Shown one piece after another: positions 1 through 11,414 of a DNA stretch of 64,000 nt. Both the position numbers and the translations under genes were made by a program. Under the pieces are notes generated by a model. The model had not been told where the DNA came from, ran no database searches, and worked only from the letters and a program-made list of their open reading frames with translations. Source of the DNA: Echria macrotheca (taxonomy: Eukaryota > Ascomycota > Sordariomycetes > Sordariales > Schizotheciaceae); NCBI GenBank assembly GCA_030411725.1, contig MU839839.1:186001-250000 (forward strand), in the 5' to 3' direction. Positions within the stretch are counted from its first letter, which is position 1. Each line of letters opens with the position of its first letter.

Positions 1-2
1 CG

Positions 3-350
3 TCCATCGCCATTGCGTCCCAGAACAAGATCCCCGACATCATCCCGCTGCACGCGCCCTGGCGCGAGCACTTCATCCACGAGACGCTCTTCCCCACGCT
101 CGAGCAGATCTTTGGCGAGCCGAGGGCGAACCGGAACACGCAGAAGCGGCTGAACGAGATCATCATGCACGTGCACGAGCAGCTGCGGTTCGTCGGCCAC
201 GCGCCGAGCGTGCAGAGCCGCGTTATCCCGCCTGATCTGCTCGGTATACGGCAGGATGTCGAGGATCGGCTGAAGGAGGAGAGCGATGAGCGGGATGAGG
301 GGTTGAGGAGGGCGAGGGAGGAGGGGGTCGGGCAGGCTGGGGAGATGTGA
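3..350 (+). CDS. C-terminal fragment of an unidentified protein
   Basis: An open frame enters from the left edge and runs to a TGA at 348-350, giving about 115 C-terminal residues. The translation starts within S-I-A-I-A-S-Q-N-K-I-P-D-I-I-P-L and contains a conserved-looking stretch around HAPWREHFIHETLFPTLEQI, then turns into a Glu/Arg-rich charged tail ending G-Q-A-G-E-M. The regular hydrophobic pattern in the first 80 residues and the third-position G/C preference argue that it is a real coding end. I do not recognise the family. The 5' part of the gene lies outside the window. It converges on the uridylyltransferase gene, whose stop is about 850 bp further on. Confidence 0.6.
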   Translation, partial: SIAIASQNKIPDIIPLHAPWREHFIHETLFPTLEQIFGEPRANRNTQKRLNEIIMHVHEQLRFVGHAPSVQSRVIPPDLLGIRQDVEDRLKEESDERDEGLRRAREEGVGQAGEM

Positions 351-1203
351 TTTTTTCTTCTGGTTTTTTTTTTAACTCTCTGCTTGGCCTTGGTTAGGGT
401 ATATATGGTTACGGTTCTCGGCATGGGATTGGGAGGTAAGGGGGGCAAGGGGGGCAAGGGGGGGCTAGGGGTGGTTATCACCAGTGGTATAGGCAAGATG
501 ACAAAAGTATTTTGTTCGTTAATCGGTGGACGATGGAGGGGGTTTGTATTACGTCTCTATGATACCAAGCGGGATCGGACGAGTGGGCGTTGCGAGTCAA
601 TATCAGATATCAAAATATATACTTGTAAATATCCTGATACGGCGTGGCCATCCGGGTTGGGTTTCCTTGACCGTGTTTTCCCAGTTCCAAACACTTGCCT
701 GCTATTTCTTGACATAAACTCAGCATATGGACTCATGCTTTGGCCCTCGAAAGCCTCTTTTCTACTAGCCAACGCATAGAAGATATTTGGGCCAAAAGCC
801 ACAAACATGACAAGCACGAGGTGAGAGAAAAATGTAATCACACAATTACAACGTTTATTTCATCATCCATAGCAGGGCGAGCCAGCCACACAAAGTGACA
901 AACCTAGGCAACTGCCACGATTTCACCCTGCCGCAGCACAACAATTAAATGTAGGTTCAGACCGTACGAAGCCCTTCCAGTTGATTCCCGTTCTAGCATC
1001 TCGCATCCCGGCGTCCTCACACCGTGCCTTAACCTTCTTTTTTTGTCTTGAAAAACGCAAACCCGCAATGCTACTTATCATAACCCTATCCCACCAATTC
1101 CACTTCCGGTCACAAACATGTCCAAGGGAAAAGATAGGTGACCAAGACGGTAGACAACGTAGGTAAAGTAAAACGCCTACTTCTGCTGCTAAAGACAGAA
1201 TGC
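351..1203. other. Convergent 3' intergenic region
   Basis: About 850 bases between two convergent stops. It should hold the 3' UTRs of both neighbours. A G-rich triplicated 9-10 bp unit lies at 438-465. Open frames here are short, overlap on both strands and look like chance. Confidence 0.6.
438..465 (+). repeat. Three tandem copies of AAGGGGGGC
   Basis: Three direct copies of a 9-10 bp unit (two A, six or seven G, one C) follow each other and run into another G4 tract. With four runs of at least four G it could form a G-quadruplex on the plus strand. It sits just after the stop of the left-edge gene, in its presumed 3' UTR. Confidence 0.7.
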
Positions 1204-3417
1204 TTAATGCTCCAGAAGGCGCAAGCTACCCTGGACAACGACATTCTCGAGAATCGATCCAGGCGGGATGTCAATGGTCTGGCCCTCGGTCGCTACGATG
1301 ATAACCGTGCCCTTGAGAGTGACACCCCGACCAAGATTGACCGCACCCGTAATGGTGAGATGATCAAGCTCAATGATCTTGGGAATCGACGGGATGCGCT
1401 TCTGGAAGTCCGAGACCTTCTTAAAGTCGTTACCCAGCTTGATCAGCGGAGCATCACCAAAGCGCGCAGAGCTCATCTGGAGCTGGCCATGCTTGACGGT
1501 ATAGAGATCCGACTTGACCAGCATCAGATCCGAGCACGTCTTGACGGGCAAGAAGCGGCGACGCGGGACGTTGACACCGTGCGCATTCTTGAAGTGCTTG
1601 ATGGCAGCTCCCACGGCCGTCTCCAGCTGCAGAATGCTAACATCCGACTCGCCCTTCTTGTCGCCAGGGATGGTCTTGCCGTTGGGAATAATCTCCATCT
1701 CGAGCTCGTCGTTCTCTACAACACGCTTGATGGCCTTGCAGTTCATCCAAATGTTGTTCGTGTTGAAGTAGCGGAACTTCTTGATCGACTTGAACTCGTT
1801 GACATGCTCCTTGGGGACCTGGGCAATTTCCAGGAGACGGACGCTGCCCTCGTAGTCGATGATGGTACCACCTTTGACGTCGGCCTTGGTCTTGTTGGTC
1901 AGCTCCATGATGTACTCGGCCTCGCTCTCCACCATGTGCTGGAGGATGCGGAGATCCACGACAGCGCCGAGGTTGTCGGCATTGGAAAGGAAGATGATCT
2001 CGATTCCGCGCTGGATGAGCTTCTCGAGAATGCCAGAGTTGTACAGCGACTCAAACACGTCACCGTGTCCGGGAGGGTACCAGTCCTGGAGCTGCGAGTC
2101 GAACGACTTGGGGACAGGGAGGAGCGAGTCCTTGTAGATTCTAGGGTAGCGGGATTGGTTGAAGGTGAGGATATCAACATTGTGACCCTCATACTTCTTG
2201 ATGATCGCTGCGGTATCGTCGTCCGTGTTGAACGAGTTCATCAGGATGATCGGCACGTTGGAGCCGTAGGTCCGGTTGAGGTGCTCGACTTGGCGCACCG
2301 ACATGTCAAGGAAGGACATGCCGTCACGGACTTCGATTACCGACTTGGGGCCGACACAGCCCATCGAGGTACCGAGACCGCCATTGAGCTTGAGAACCGC
2401 AAGCTTGTTCAGGAAACCGACCGACTCGCTGTTGGACAGGTCTTCGTAGTCGACGACTTGGCCCTCGGCAGGAGGAGCAATCCGGTCCCAGGATCTACAA
2501 GCATCAGTATCCACCCCGAGTTGCGTCATTCTCTACTTACACTTCGTTGCCCTTAGCCTTGTCATTCAGGTAGCGGCGGAAGAGCGAGAAGAAGTTGTCC
2601 ATCTCAGTTTCAAACAGCTAGGGAGTATTAGGCAGGAGACAACAGCAAGACCAATTGGGTAGCTTACCTGCTTCTGCTTGGGGTCCTTGACCGTCTCAGC
2701 GAGCTTGGTGAGCTCATTGCGCATCTGCGCAGCGGCGATGTTGGTGGACGTGTTCTCAAACGCCTATCCTTAAGTTAGCTTCCGTTCCGAGATCAAAAAG
2801 GCACGAAAAGAAATACAGCCTCCATCTTGCACCCGTGAAACTTGGCAAGGCTTATTCTGGCCACGGAGACAAAGAGTCGAGGGCCGACTTTATATCCTCT
2901 GAACGGAGTGTTTTAGATGATTGAGGGAGGAAAGAATCGAGCTTCGACATGATTGAAATGGGAGCAGCTAAACAGCTGTGTACAATCTGTTCTGGGCATG
3001 AAGTGGCAGGGCAATCAGTCGGTGATGGCGTTGACACACCCAAGTCTCGAAACCAGTGCCTTTTTGGCTTGAGACGACGACTTGGAAGCACGGCCGGTGG
3101 CTTCATCATCCGAAAACTGGGTATTTCGTGACATAGTCCACATGTCATAAATGCCAAAAACCACAACCCACTTGGGCGTGACCGGAATTTGTCGGGCGAA
3201 CGAAACCACTTCTCCAGGCTCAAGAACCCCTTGAGCCCACGGGCGTTTTCGGTCGATAGGCTTCCCCATCAAGATCAGACAACCGTTCCAGACTCACCAT
3301 ATGCGATCTCGTCTTGCCGTGGTGCCTCCTCGCAAACTCGCTGTCGTCGCCATTGCCCCCCGCACTGCTGGGCTTGAGGTGCTGAGGCAGGGCGCTCTTG
3401 ATCGCAGATGCCGCCAT
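1204..3417 (-). CDS. ugp1: UTP-glucose-1-phosphate uridylyltransferase (UDP-glucose pyrophosphorylase)
   Basis: Makes UDP-glucose and pyrophosphate from UTP and glucose-1-phosphate in the cytosol, the precursor for beta-glucan, glycogen, trehalose and glycosylation. The model is complement(join(1204..2494, 2541..2617, 2668..2763, 3298..3417)), 527 residues, usual for fungal UGPases. Residues about 132-149 hold the nucleotide-binding loop LNGGLGTSMGCVGPKS. Further on are FLSNADNLGA and NTNNIWMN, both typical of the family, and the C-terminal half has the left-handed beta-helix pattern (HLTITGAVNLGRGVTLKG). The start is the ATG at 3417, in an AAAATGG context. The exon ends in HGKTRSHM, which joins directly to AFENTSTN, as in other fungal proteins. 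The first intron is long (534 bp) and the other two are about 50 bp. All junctions keep frame and use GT-AG. I regard the identification as secure; only the first-exon junction is inferred from family similarity. Confidence 0.95.
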
Positions 3418-6047
3418 TTTGACTGTTGATTCGGAAAACAAAGCCGGCTCGGTGTAGAATTGGAATTAAAGTAATAGCTAACAGCGGAACTGTCTGTTTA
3501 GGAGAGCAATGCTGGCAATCTCGGCGTGGAGGTGGTTGGTTCGCTCGGAAGGTGTTGGAGAACTATTTCATGGAAACTGTTAGTCCATTGACGTAATTGG
3601 GATGAAACGGGCCTGTCTGAACTGGCAGACTGCCGGCTTTGGATTGACAACCGTAGTGGGACCACCGCAAAAACGGCCATCACATGGGGGGAGCTTTGGT
3701 GCGTGGACAATGAGGGGTTGCTTTGGAGGGGAAGCTCTCCCCTCCGTCATGCAAGGAGCTCGGAAACTCACACTTTGGGTTTCCCCAGGGACAAGACGAG
3801 ACTGTTGACTCGGGAAGGAGCAGGGACTCGGCGAGGTGTCGAGAAGAGGTTGGACAAGGAAGAAACAAGCAGCAGCTCAGACATGGAGCATGGAGCTGCC
3901 CGGGGCCTTGATTGCTTTTATCGTTCCTCCTGAATTGCCAGAGCTCTCGAGGTGGGGCAGGCGAATTGTTAGCGGCCCAGGTACCCAAGTCGATCCTCCG
4001 ATGAGACCAGGGTCAGGTCTGCGTCTGGCTGCAAGTGGCGTCAGCGACAGCCAGGCCCTGGACACAGGCTGCACCGACCAGGTTCTGGCGGCGACGCAGC
4101 CAACGAACGATTTCAACGACACGCATACAAGTCTCTTTTCGGAATCAAGTTTATCGCCAGCCTCCCGGCTGCTGCTGCTGTGGCAGGATGCCGCCCACAA
4201 ACGCCCCCCTTCAATATCCATACATAGTAGATGTCGGGAGGAACGAGGCAATCGAAGGCCAGAGGTGACTGTTTGTCGTTCTCGGCTATCCTGATCCCGG
4301 CCCAGGTACAAACGAAATTCATAACGGGACAACCCGACGAGAACTTTACGGGTCCAGCGAGATGCAAGACGATCGGCCATCGTCACCCACACCTTGCGTC
4401 TTGGCTCGCCGCTTGCCCGGTTGCGCATAAAACGTTCTGCCGACATGGAGCCGCTATACACTACCTCGAGTTGCCGCCGTTGACACTGCGCCCTTTTTGA
4501 GGCATCCAACGGGTCGGAATGGCGATGGAAATGCCTCGACGCTGATGGTGATACCAAGATGACAAGCTTACAAGTGACTACATGCCAGAGGGACCCAAGC
4601 TGGTGGTTGCCGTGGCGCTTCGTAGGTCCGATGAGGCTACCGCTCAGCCCAACGGGCACTAAATACAGGCGATATCACCAAGATCCACAAGCCTTTGGCG
4701 GGAAATTGGGTGTCGTCCACTTGGATTTCTGCTAATAATGGCTGGCCAGTAACTAAGTTCTGTCGTCAAAAACTTTTCTTCTTCGCGGCAACGACCAACG
4801 GGACGCAAAGGGGGCAAACCCGAGTGCTAACTTCGAAGTACCTTGTTAGGGCGGCCGATGGCGGTCAATTGCAGGCGCCACAACGGCAATGTCACAAGTC
4901 GGATGCCGGGATGCGGCAGCGATAACACCATGACGGAATTTGCAAACCGGGAGTGCTGCCTCAGCCTGACAAAGACTACACTCGAGCTGTACAAATGTCG
5001 TATTCATCAAGAAGGGGGGGGAGCTATCTAGAAAATATCTCACCTCGTTTGAGGCCGAGTCGAATCTCGGATGCTCTTGCCTCGACGGCCCTTCGTTCCT
5101 CGAGTTTGCCCCACTTACATCAGTCAAGCGGCTTCCAAGACTTTCGGCGGGAATCCGATACCGCGTCGACTATCGCGCAAAGAATGACGAGGCTGAGTAC
5201 CTCAGCTTGTAAAAAATGATTGTTGACCGCCTTCGAGTATGCAGGGGTATTTGAGATGACAAGATAAGCTATTCCGGCATCTTGGCTGGTGAAAATCACG
5301 GTCGAAGCCGACGGACGCACGTCAACCACGGACACCCAATCTCAGATCCACGTGGGGGTCTTGTTTGACAAAACAGGAGCCAGGAAAAAGCACCCGGTTT
5401 CAAGACGCAGCGGCAGAGCGCGCGCTTGCAAGTTGCAGCGTCACTGACGACTTCTGAGTCAAGCAGGAGCTGAAGGAGCAGCTTTTCGGCGTCCGGCCCG
5501 CGCAGACGCCTCCCACCACCACTGTCGAACTATTTTCTTGGATTCAGAATCCAAACTGATAATTATGCAGCCACTCAGCATCCGTGGCTGACGGGCTGCG
5601 ATGCCCCTGACACCGCAGTTCCAGCTCAATGTTATTCATGTTGACCTGGCATGACCGGTAAGCGGAGGGCACCACGGCCGAGAGCTGTGAAGAGTTCTGG
5701 ATTGGCTGACCATGTCCCGTCCCAAGCAGCATCGGGCTGGTTGCCATTTCTCGGCCGGTGGGCCTGCCGGTGCGCAGCGGGGAAGAGTCGGTGAATACGG
5801 AGGAAAGCACCGCCACTCTCCACTTGTTTCCCTCCAGCACATTTTGCAAGCAGCCAGGCTGACCTTGTCGGCGCCGCTCCGTCCCATCTCCTGACCGACT
5901 GACCAGTCTCCGCCCTTGTTGCCAGCTGTGGTTCCGGCCGGTCTTGGCGGTTCTTTACTGCTCCGCCTTCCGAGCAGGCTGAATGCAGCAGCAACGGCGA
6001 CCCCGGCCTCCGGTGATCTTGAGCACGAATCAATCTCGAGCCGTACG
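3418..6047. other. Divergent 5' intergenic region, no gene seen
   Basis: About 2.6 kb separate the starts of the uridylyltransferase (leftward) and the DUF3605 gene (rightward). The longest frame (minus strand, 3877-4659, 260 codons) has no recognisable domain and an Arg/Ser/Pro composition typical of translated GC-rich non-coding DNA. I see no RNA gene, repeat or transposon here. It presumably holds both promoters. Confidence 0.55.
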
Positions 6048-6796
6048 ATGGGAAGCTTACATGACGCCCCGGAGCTGCCCTACTGGCAGGTGAACGTCCA
6101 GGAAGACCAGAGGACTGACGAGTGTCCCGACTTTCTGCGCGATGCCAGCCCCAAGGACAGAGGAATCCTGGCGACACCGGATAGTCAGTACCAGCGGGAC
6201 AGCTGGGAGGTGGCCAGAAAGAAGGTCGAGGACAACACCATCCACCTGTTTCAGAGAATGCCGTCTGAGCTACGGAGATATCTGGCGTTTACGTGGAAGC
6301 TGAAGCGGGATTACGGGAGCATTCTCAACTACATCCTCACTGAGCGACTGCACTGGACGGAACCGGTGATACCGCGCGGCAAGCCTTTTGAATATGAAGA
6401 CGATCTCAAGATTCTATGGAACGACTGGCCGTACGGGATCGACACGCGGATCGTACACCTCGTGGTCTGGACCAAGTTTGACCTAGAGGAGGATCCGGCC
6501 ACGGGAGACTTGACTGCCGCTGCCCGAGGCGCGATCGACGCATATGTCCGGAAGACGTTCGCCCAGGTGCCCAGGGATCGTGTTAGTGATGCGTTGATCG
6601 ACGAGGGCCGGGAGCTGACTGGTAGCAGGTGATTTGGTTTAAGAACTGGGCATATCTCAAGTCTGTCAAGGCGATAGAGCACTTTCACGTCATGCTTTAC
6701 GACCCGGACCCCGAGTTTGTAGATATCATCACCAAGGGCGATGTGCCTGCGTTTAAGCGGTCGGAGGTCATCCGTGAGACGTCCAAGGGTCTCTAG
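6048..6796 (+). CDS. DUF3605 protein (N-acetylglucosamine-induced protein 1 type)
   Basis: The model is join(6048..6581, 6629..6796), 233 residues, with one 47 bp intron (GTTAGT...GCAG). The start is the ATG at 6048. The frame is open upstream but contains only non-ATG codons. The protein carries the features of the fungal DUF3605 family: a Pro/Trp start (ELPYWQVNV), the central FQRMPSELRRYLAFTWKLKR and Y-I-L-T-E-R-L-H-W stretches, the ILWNDWPYGID block followed by HLVVWTKFDLEED, and after the intron VIWFKNWAYLKSVKAIEHFH. In this family the last block (F-K-N-W...S-V-...-E-H-F-H-V) is strongly conserved. Biochemical function is unknown. Relatives are annotated as induced by N-acetylglucosamine in yeasts. 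No signal peptide or membrane span is visible, so it is probably cytosolic. Confidence 0.88.
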
Positions 6797-6933
6797 CTAC
6801 GTTTGTCCTCCTAGGAATGTAGCCTGTACCAATGGCAGCCTATACCAACTTTTACCGCCATGGACAAAACATTCTTCCAATTTTGGTCATGACGATAAAC
6901 CCGTGCCAAGTCTCAGCTTTGCGTGACCCAAAT

Positions 6934-7877
6934 TTAAGGCTCAGAATCCACCCGGATCTCTACCACAGGGAACTCCGCAAACGGAACAGCAGTAGGCTTC
7001 TCCAGCTGCACGTGGACCTGCTTGCGTAGCCCCTTGAAGAACTCGGCCGCCACATGGTCGGCAATATGGCGAGCCAGAGCCTCGAGTGTTTCAAACGAGG
7101 ACTCCTCCATCAACTATAACAGTAGCATTAGAACTTTGGCGTCTCCCATAATCAGGTAGTATCAAGAATGAAAAAAAAAGAAGAAAAAAGAAAAAGAAAA
7201 CAAACCTTGACAACAGCCGCCTCCATCTCGGTATGAACATCTTGCTCAGGAGTATACCCGTAGGTATCGATCGCCACGGTAGCAATGACAAACTGCCTCG
7301 CCAGCCGCTCATTCTCATTCACCCCGATGAGCGTCGGCACGCGCAGCTCGTGCAGACACAGCTGCGTCGCATATGTTTTTGGGGAGATATCACCAAAACA
7401 CGCACTGACGGTATACGACACGCCGGAACCCAGAAGCGTTGCCTTTGGCAGTCTTGCGGATACCGACAGGTGACGGACCTGGGAGGCGAGCACGTCGGCC
7501 GTGAGGAGGCAGTCGAACGAGACGCGCTCGTTTTTTTGGGAGGGGTCATGGCCGCAGAGGGATTGCCAGATTGTTCCGACTAGGGAGGGGAGGGTGGTGC
7601 TGTTTTTTGTGACGGAGGAGGCCGAGGCGAGGATGGTCTTGGAGAGCGTGCCGTAGTTGAGCGTGTCGTTGGTTAGCGTGTCCGATGGGCCGGCTCGGGG
7701 GAAGGGGGCCGAGAAGGAGACAGAGGCGTTGAGGAGGAGGGGTTGTGGCTTGTTGGGGCGGTTCCAGGCGTCGCGGGAGGCGGTGGTGGTGGTTTGGAGG
7801 TTTTGGAGGCGGACTAGGGCCGGTGGGGGGCCGGCTTGGTGGAGGGTTTGGAGGGTTGTTGTTGGGGTGAAGGGCAT
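6934..7877 (-). CDS. Tandem dihydroneopterin aldolase-like (FolB fold) protein
   Basis: The model is complement(join(6934..7113, 7206..7877)), 283 residues, with one 92 bp intron (GTTTGT...ATAG). The start is the ATG at 7877. The frame runs on upstream without another ATG in good context. Two FolB-like halves can be seen. The first (about residues 20-120) has LVRLQNL, a PQPLLLNASVSF strand and DTLNYGTLSKTIL. The second (about 150-283) has LCLHELRVPTLIGVNENERL, then FVIATVAIDTYG, and after the intron ESSFETLEALARHIADHVA. The motif I-G-V-N-x-x-E-R followed by S-S-F-E-T-L-E is the usual fungal form. In fungal folate synthesis two such domains are normally fused to HPPK and DHPS. Here they stand alone, so this may be a paralogue rather than the folate enzyme itself. 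Activity cannot be judged from sequence. Confidence 0.82.
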
Positions 7878-9845
7878 TTTGTCTCTTTTCTTTTCTCTTC
7901 TTTTGCGTGGCTTGTTTTTTGGGTGGGATGTTCTGGTGAACCCTTTCTTGATGGAGGGTTGTTTTGGTGATGGTGTGTGTGGTTTTGGATACCCCTTTGC
8001 AACCCTGCCCGGCCTCGGATGCTTGAGGTGGAGTGTGTCTGCTTGTTGGAGACGGAAATGTCTTTCTTTCACGGCCGTGCCTCCTCTTGAGTACTTTCCT
8101 CTTTCTCTGCTCCGATCTGACTTATTTTGATGAGCTTACAAGAACCAATGATAATTGCTGTGGGTGATGCGTACCTGTATGCGTGGTGATGGATGCGTGG
8201 TGTTGAGGGGTAAAATGGAGTGGAGTTGTGGGAACGGTTTTGAGGCTCATATGAGCTCAATAGGTACTGTGACTCCAGAACGGGGACGATAGGCAAGTAC
8301 AAAGCAAGCATAGACTTTTTTGGTTGGAATGTGACGTCAAAAGCGTTCATTCATTCTTTTCACCCATCTTCTGTTGGCTTTCTCTTTTTTTTTTCTTTTC
8401 TTTATTTGACCAGTGTCGAAAAACAAAAACCTGGATTTTCTGTTCTCGTGATTTTTGCCGTTGAAGGTGCAACTGAGCCTCCTCAGCGTTAGTTTGCCCT
8501 CGTCGCATTGTTAACCGCAGCAACCTACCCGAAGTCGATGTAACCTTTAACCTTCTCAGGGGAACTTTCTCGATGCACAACAACATCTACCCGTGCTTAT
8601 AGTTCTAAGTACTGCTGGAACAAGCCAAGTGAAGAATAGCAAATAATATGGTTCTAGTTCTAGAACAAGGTCACGGATGCGGCTTCCAAAACCTCAATGC
8701 AAACTGTCACACCTCAGGGCAGATCCACAGAGCAGACGCCTAACAAACCCACCCATAGATAAATCCAATCCCTACTGAAAGTAAACTAATCAACCTGCTA
8801 CAACTCGCCTCGATGCACTCTCATTTATCTCGCAGGACCACCTCAGTGGATGTAAGTAGTATCCCGGAGCCGCGCATCACCATGAACAGCTGACAGCCGC
8901 AAACGACAAGCCGCAATGAACTCAGGTCCAGGCAGACAGACAGGGACAGACCACCAGTTTGCAAGCCTTACTTGGATTAAATCACACCCATCGGGTCGGA
9001 TACCGGAATCAGTTTGTATGAATGAACTTTTATATTGCGGCTCAGCTTGAACACTCCACTACAGATATATCCTCGAGGTATAGAACGACTTATCGTAGTT
9101 GTTACTAACATTCACGCTCATGACAGCTGATACCTAATACCAGAAAGGGCTGGAGATCGAAATCTCAAAGAAGAGAGAGCAATATCCTCCCGCCAGCTCG
9201 GCTCCGTTTCAGACAACCCGCTGACCAGGACGGCCGTCAATGCGCGCCACTTCTGGTTCCCAAATCCGGAACCCGGCGACCGGTCGACCCTCCCTCGGTG
9301 GGTGTGCTCCGCGGGCCGTGCAATATAGCCTAGATTGCTTGTGTGCAATCAGCAATCAGAGCCGCCATGCTTGACCTACGTATTCCGTACATCTCCACAC
9401 CCTTTTTTGTCTGTGTACTGCAAGAGGCTCAACCGTGATAGTGGTTGGTGGGTGGATTTGTTGGAGACAGATGGAGATGGGGTCTCCGGAGTATGCTTCT
9501 GGGAAAGAGCATGGACTCACACCTCCCCTGGGAGGATTCCTCCAGTTCCGGGTTGTCGTAGCGAGTGAGATGTTTTTGGCTGGGTCCAACAAATTGTGGC
9601 AACCGCAGAACGGCTTGTTGATTACGTTGGCGGATGAGAGCTATCGGGTCGTCATGCTTCTGGGCCCGTCGGTTCCGTGTGGTCTTCTGATATCCCTATC
9701 GGAGCAGGGAACGGTGGAGGTGAACAGACAGAAAAAAGATGATGGAGGGGAGTATAAAAGGGGACGGACAGCTTCGAGAAGGGCAGACCGAAAGAAGACC
9801 ATCCCCTAGCCTCCTCGTCATCATCTCCTCCCCCGGTCAGCCATC
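7878..9845. other. Divergent 5' region between FolB and GH7 genes
   Basis: Nearly 2 kb without a convincing gene, holding the promoters of both neighbours. It contains T-rich and A-rich runs around 8380-8410. Open frames are short and low-complexity. A TATA box for the cellulase lies at the right end. I found no clear GGCTAAA-type XlnR site in the last 450 bp by eye. Confidence 0.5.
9753..9759 (+). promoter_or_regulatory. TATA box of the GH7 gene
   Basis: TATAAAA lies about 90 bp before the ATG at 9846. This is the position expected in strongly induced fungal cellulase genes, which usually carry a canonical TATA element and a short 5' UTR. Confidence 0.7.
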
Positions 9846-11414
9846 ATGTTCCGTGCCCTCACTGCCCTCTCCTTCGCCAGCCTGGTGCTCGGCCAGCAGG
9901 TCGGCACCAACACGGTTGAGAAGCATCCCAGTCTGCCCATCTCGGTGTGCACCGCCCCCGGGTCTTGCACGACCGAAGCCACCAGCGTCGTCCTTGATGT
10001 AAGTCCCCCCTACCTCGGCCGCCACAACGACAGCTAACACAAACAGGCCAACTGGCGCTGGACGCACGTCACGACGGGCTACACCAACTGCTACGAGGGC
10101 AGCAAGTGGAACGCAACGGCATGCCCTGACGGCAAGACCTGCGCGGCCAACTGTGCCATCGACGGCGCTGACTACGCCAAGACATACGGCATCACGACGC
10201 CGTCGTCGGGTGCGCTGCAGCTGCAGTTCGTGACCAAGAACGACAACGGGCAGAACGTCGGCTCGCGCGTCTACCTCATGGCCAGCGACACAAAGTACCG
10301 CACCTTCAACCTGCTGAACAAAGAGTTTACTCTGGATGTCGATACCAGCAAGCTGCCCTGCGGCCTCAACGGTGCCGTCTACTTCTCTGAGATGGACGAG
10401 GACGGTGGCTTGTCCCGCTTCGAGGGCAACAAGGCCGGCGCCAAGTACGGCACCGGCTACTGCGACAGCCAGTGCCCACAGGACATCAAGTTCATCAACG
10501 GCGAGGTATGTATATCCCTTGAAGCCGCCAAGGAAGCAGAGATCTAACATGTACAGGCCAATGTCGACGGCTGGGGAGGCTCCGACGGCAACTCGGGCGT
10601 CGGCAAGTATGGCACCTGCTGTGCCGAGATGGACATCTGGGAGGCCAACCTGGATGCCACGGCTTATACACCGCATCCATGCAAGGTGACGGAGCAGACA
10701 CGCTGCGATGGTACCGACTGCGGCAATGGTGACGATCGGTATGCCGGCATGTGCGATAAGGGTGAGTCTCGGTCATATTTTCCACGTCAACAGCAGACAT
10801 TCTGACCAAGCTAGACGGCTGTGACTTCAACAGCTACCGCATGGGCGTCCAGGACTTCTACGGCACCGGAATGACTGTCGATACTTCCAAGCCTGTGACG
10901 GTTGTTACGCAGTTCATTACGGACGACGGCACCGACACCGGTACCCTCAAGAGCATCCACCGCTTCTATGTGCAGAACGGCAAGGTCATCCCCAACTCTG
11001 AGAGTATGTTTTTTCATTTTTGCTGCATTCTCAACAGACGTGCTGACTGGGACAGCCAAAATCGAGGGCATCGACGCCGTCAACCACATCAGCGACGACT
11101 TTTGCAAGCAGCAGAAGAGCGTCTTCGGCGACAATAACTACTTCGCCACCGTCGGAGGCATGGCCGCCATGGGCAAGAGCCTCGAGAAGATGGTGCTGGT
11201 GCTGAGCGTGTGGGACGACCACGCCGTGTCCATGAACTGGCTCGACAGCCACTTCCCTACCGACGCCGATCCGACCAAGCCCGGTGTCACCCGTGGCCGG
11301 TGCGATCCCGCGGCTGGTCTGCCGGAGACCGTCGAGAAGGCACATCCCGATGCCTCTGTCATCTATTCCAACATCAAGTTCGGAGCTATCAACTCGACCT
11401 TTACGGCCAGTTAG
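9846..11414 (+). CDS. Glycoside hydrolase family 7 cellobiohydrolase, single-domain, secreted
   Basis: Cuts cellobiose from the reducing ends of cellulose chains outside the cell. The model is join(9846..9998, 10047..10505, 10557..10761, 10815..11003, 11056..11414), 454 residues, with four introns of about 50 bp. Residues 1-16 form a signal peptide (MFRALTALSFASLVLG), with cleavage before QQ. The catalytic motif EMDIWEAN places the nucleophile at E228, the assisting D230 and the acid/base E233. Other family marks are DANWRWTH, GLNGAVYF, AGAKYGTGYCDSQCP, the TPHPC loop and the C-terminal SNIKFG. The cellobiohydrolase-type loops and R-F-Y-V-Q-N-G favour an exo-enzyme over an endoglucanase. It ends right after the catalytic domain, with no linker and no CBM1. 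The Cys residues equivalent to the N-terminal C4-C72 disulfide of Trichoderma Cel7A are both absent (QQVGTN start; NCAIDGADY), as in many QQVGT-type relatives. Confidence 0.95.

Noticed and set aside
1138..2556. 472-codon plus-strand frame
   Set aside because: Exactly antisense to the uridylyltransferase exon. Its Asp/Leu/Val/Arg-rich translation mirrors the codon bias of the true gene, and no domain or start context supports it.
3877..4659. 260-codon minus-strand frame in the uridylyltransferase upstream region
   Set aside because: No recognisable motif, several overlapping frames of equal quality on both strands, and Arg/Ser-rich composition.
9837..10676. 279-codon minus-strand frame
   Set aside because: Antisense to the GH7 exons and crosses two of their introns. 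Valine/alanine/glycine-rich shadow of a GC3-biased gene.
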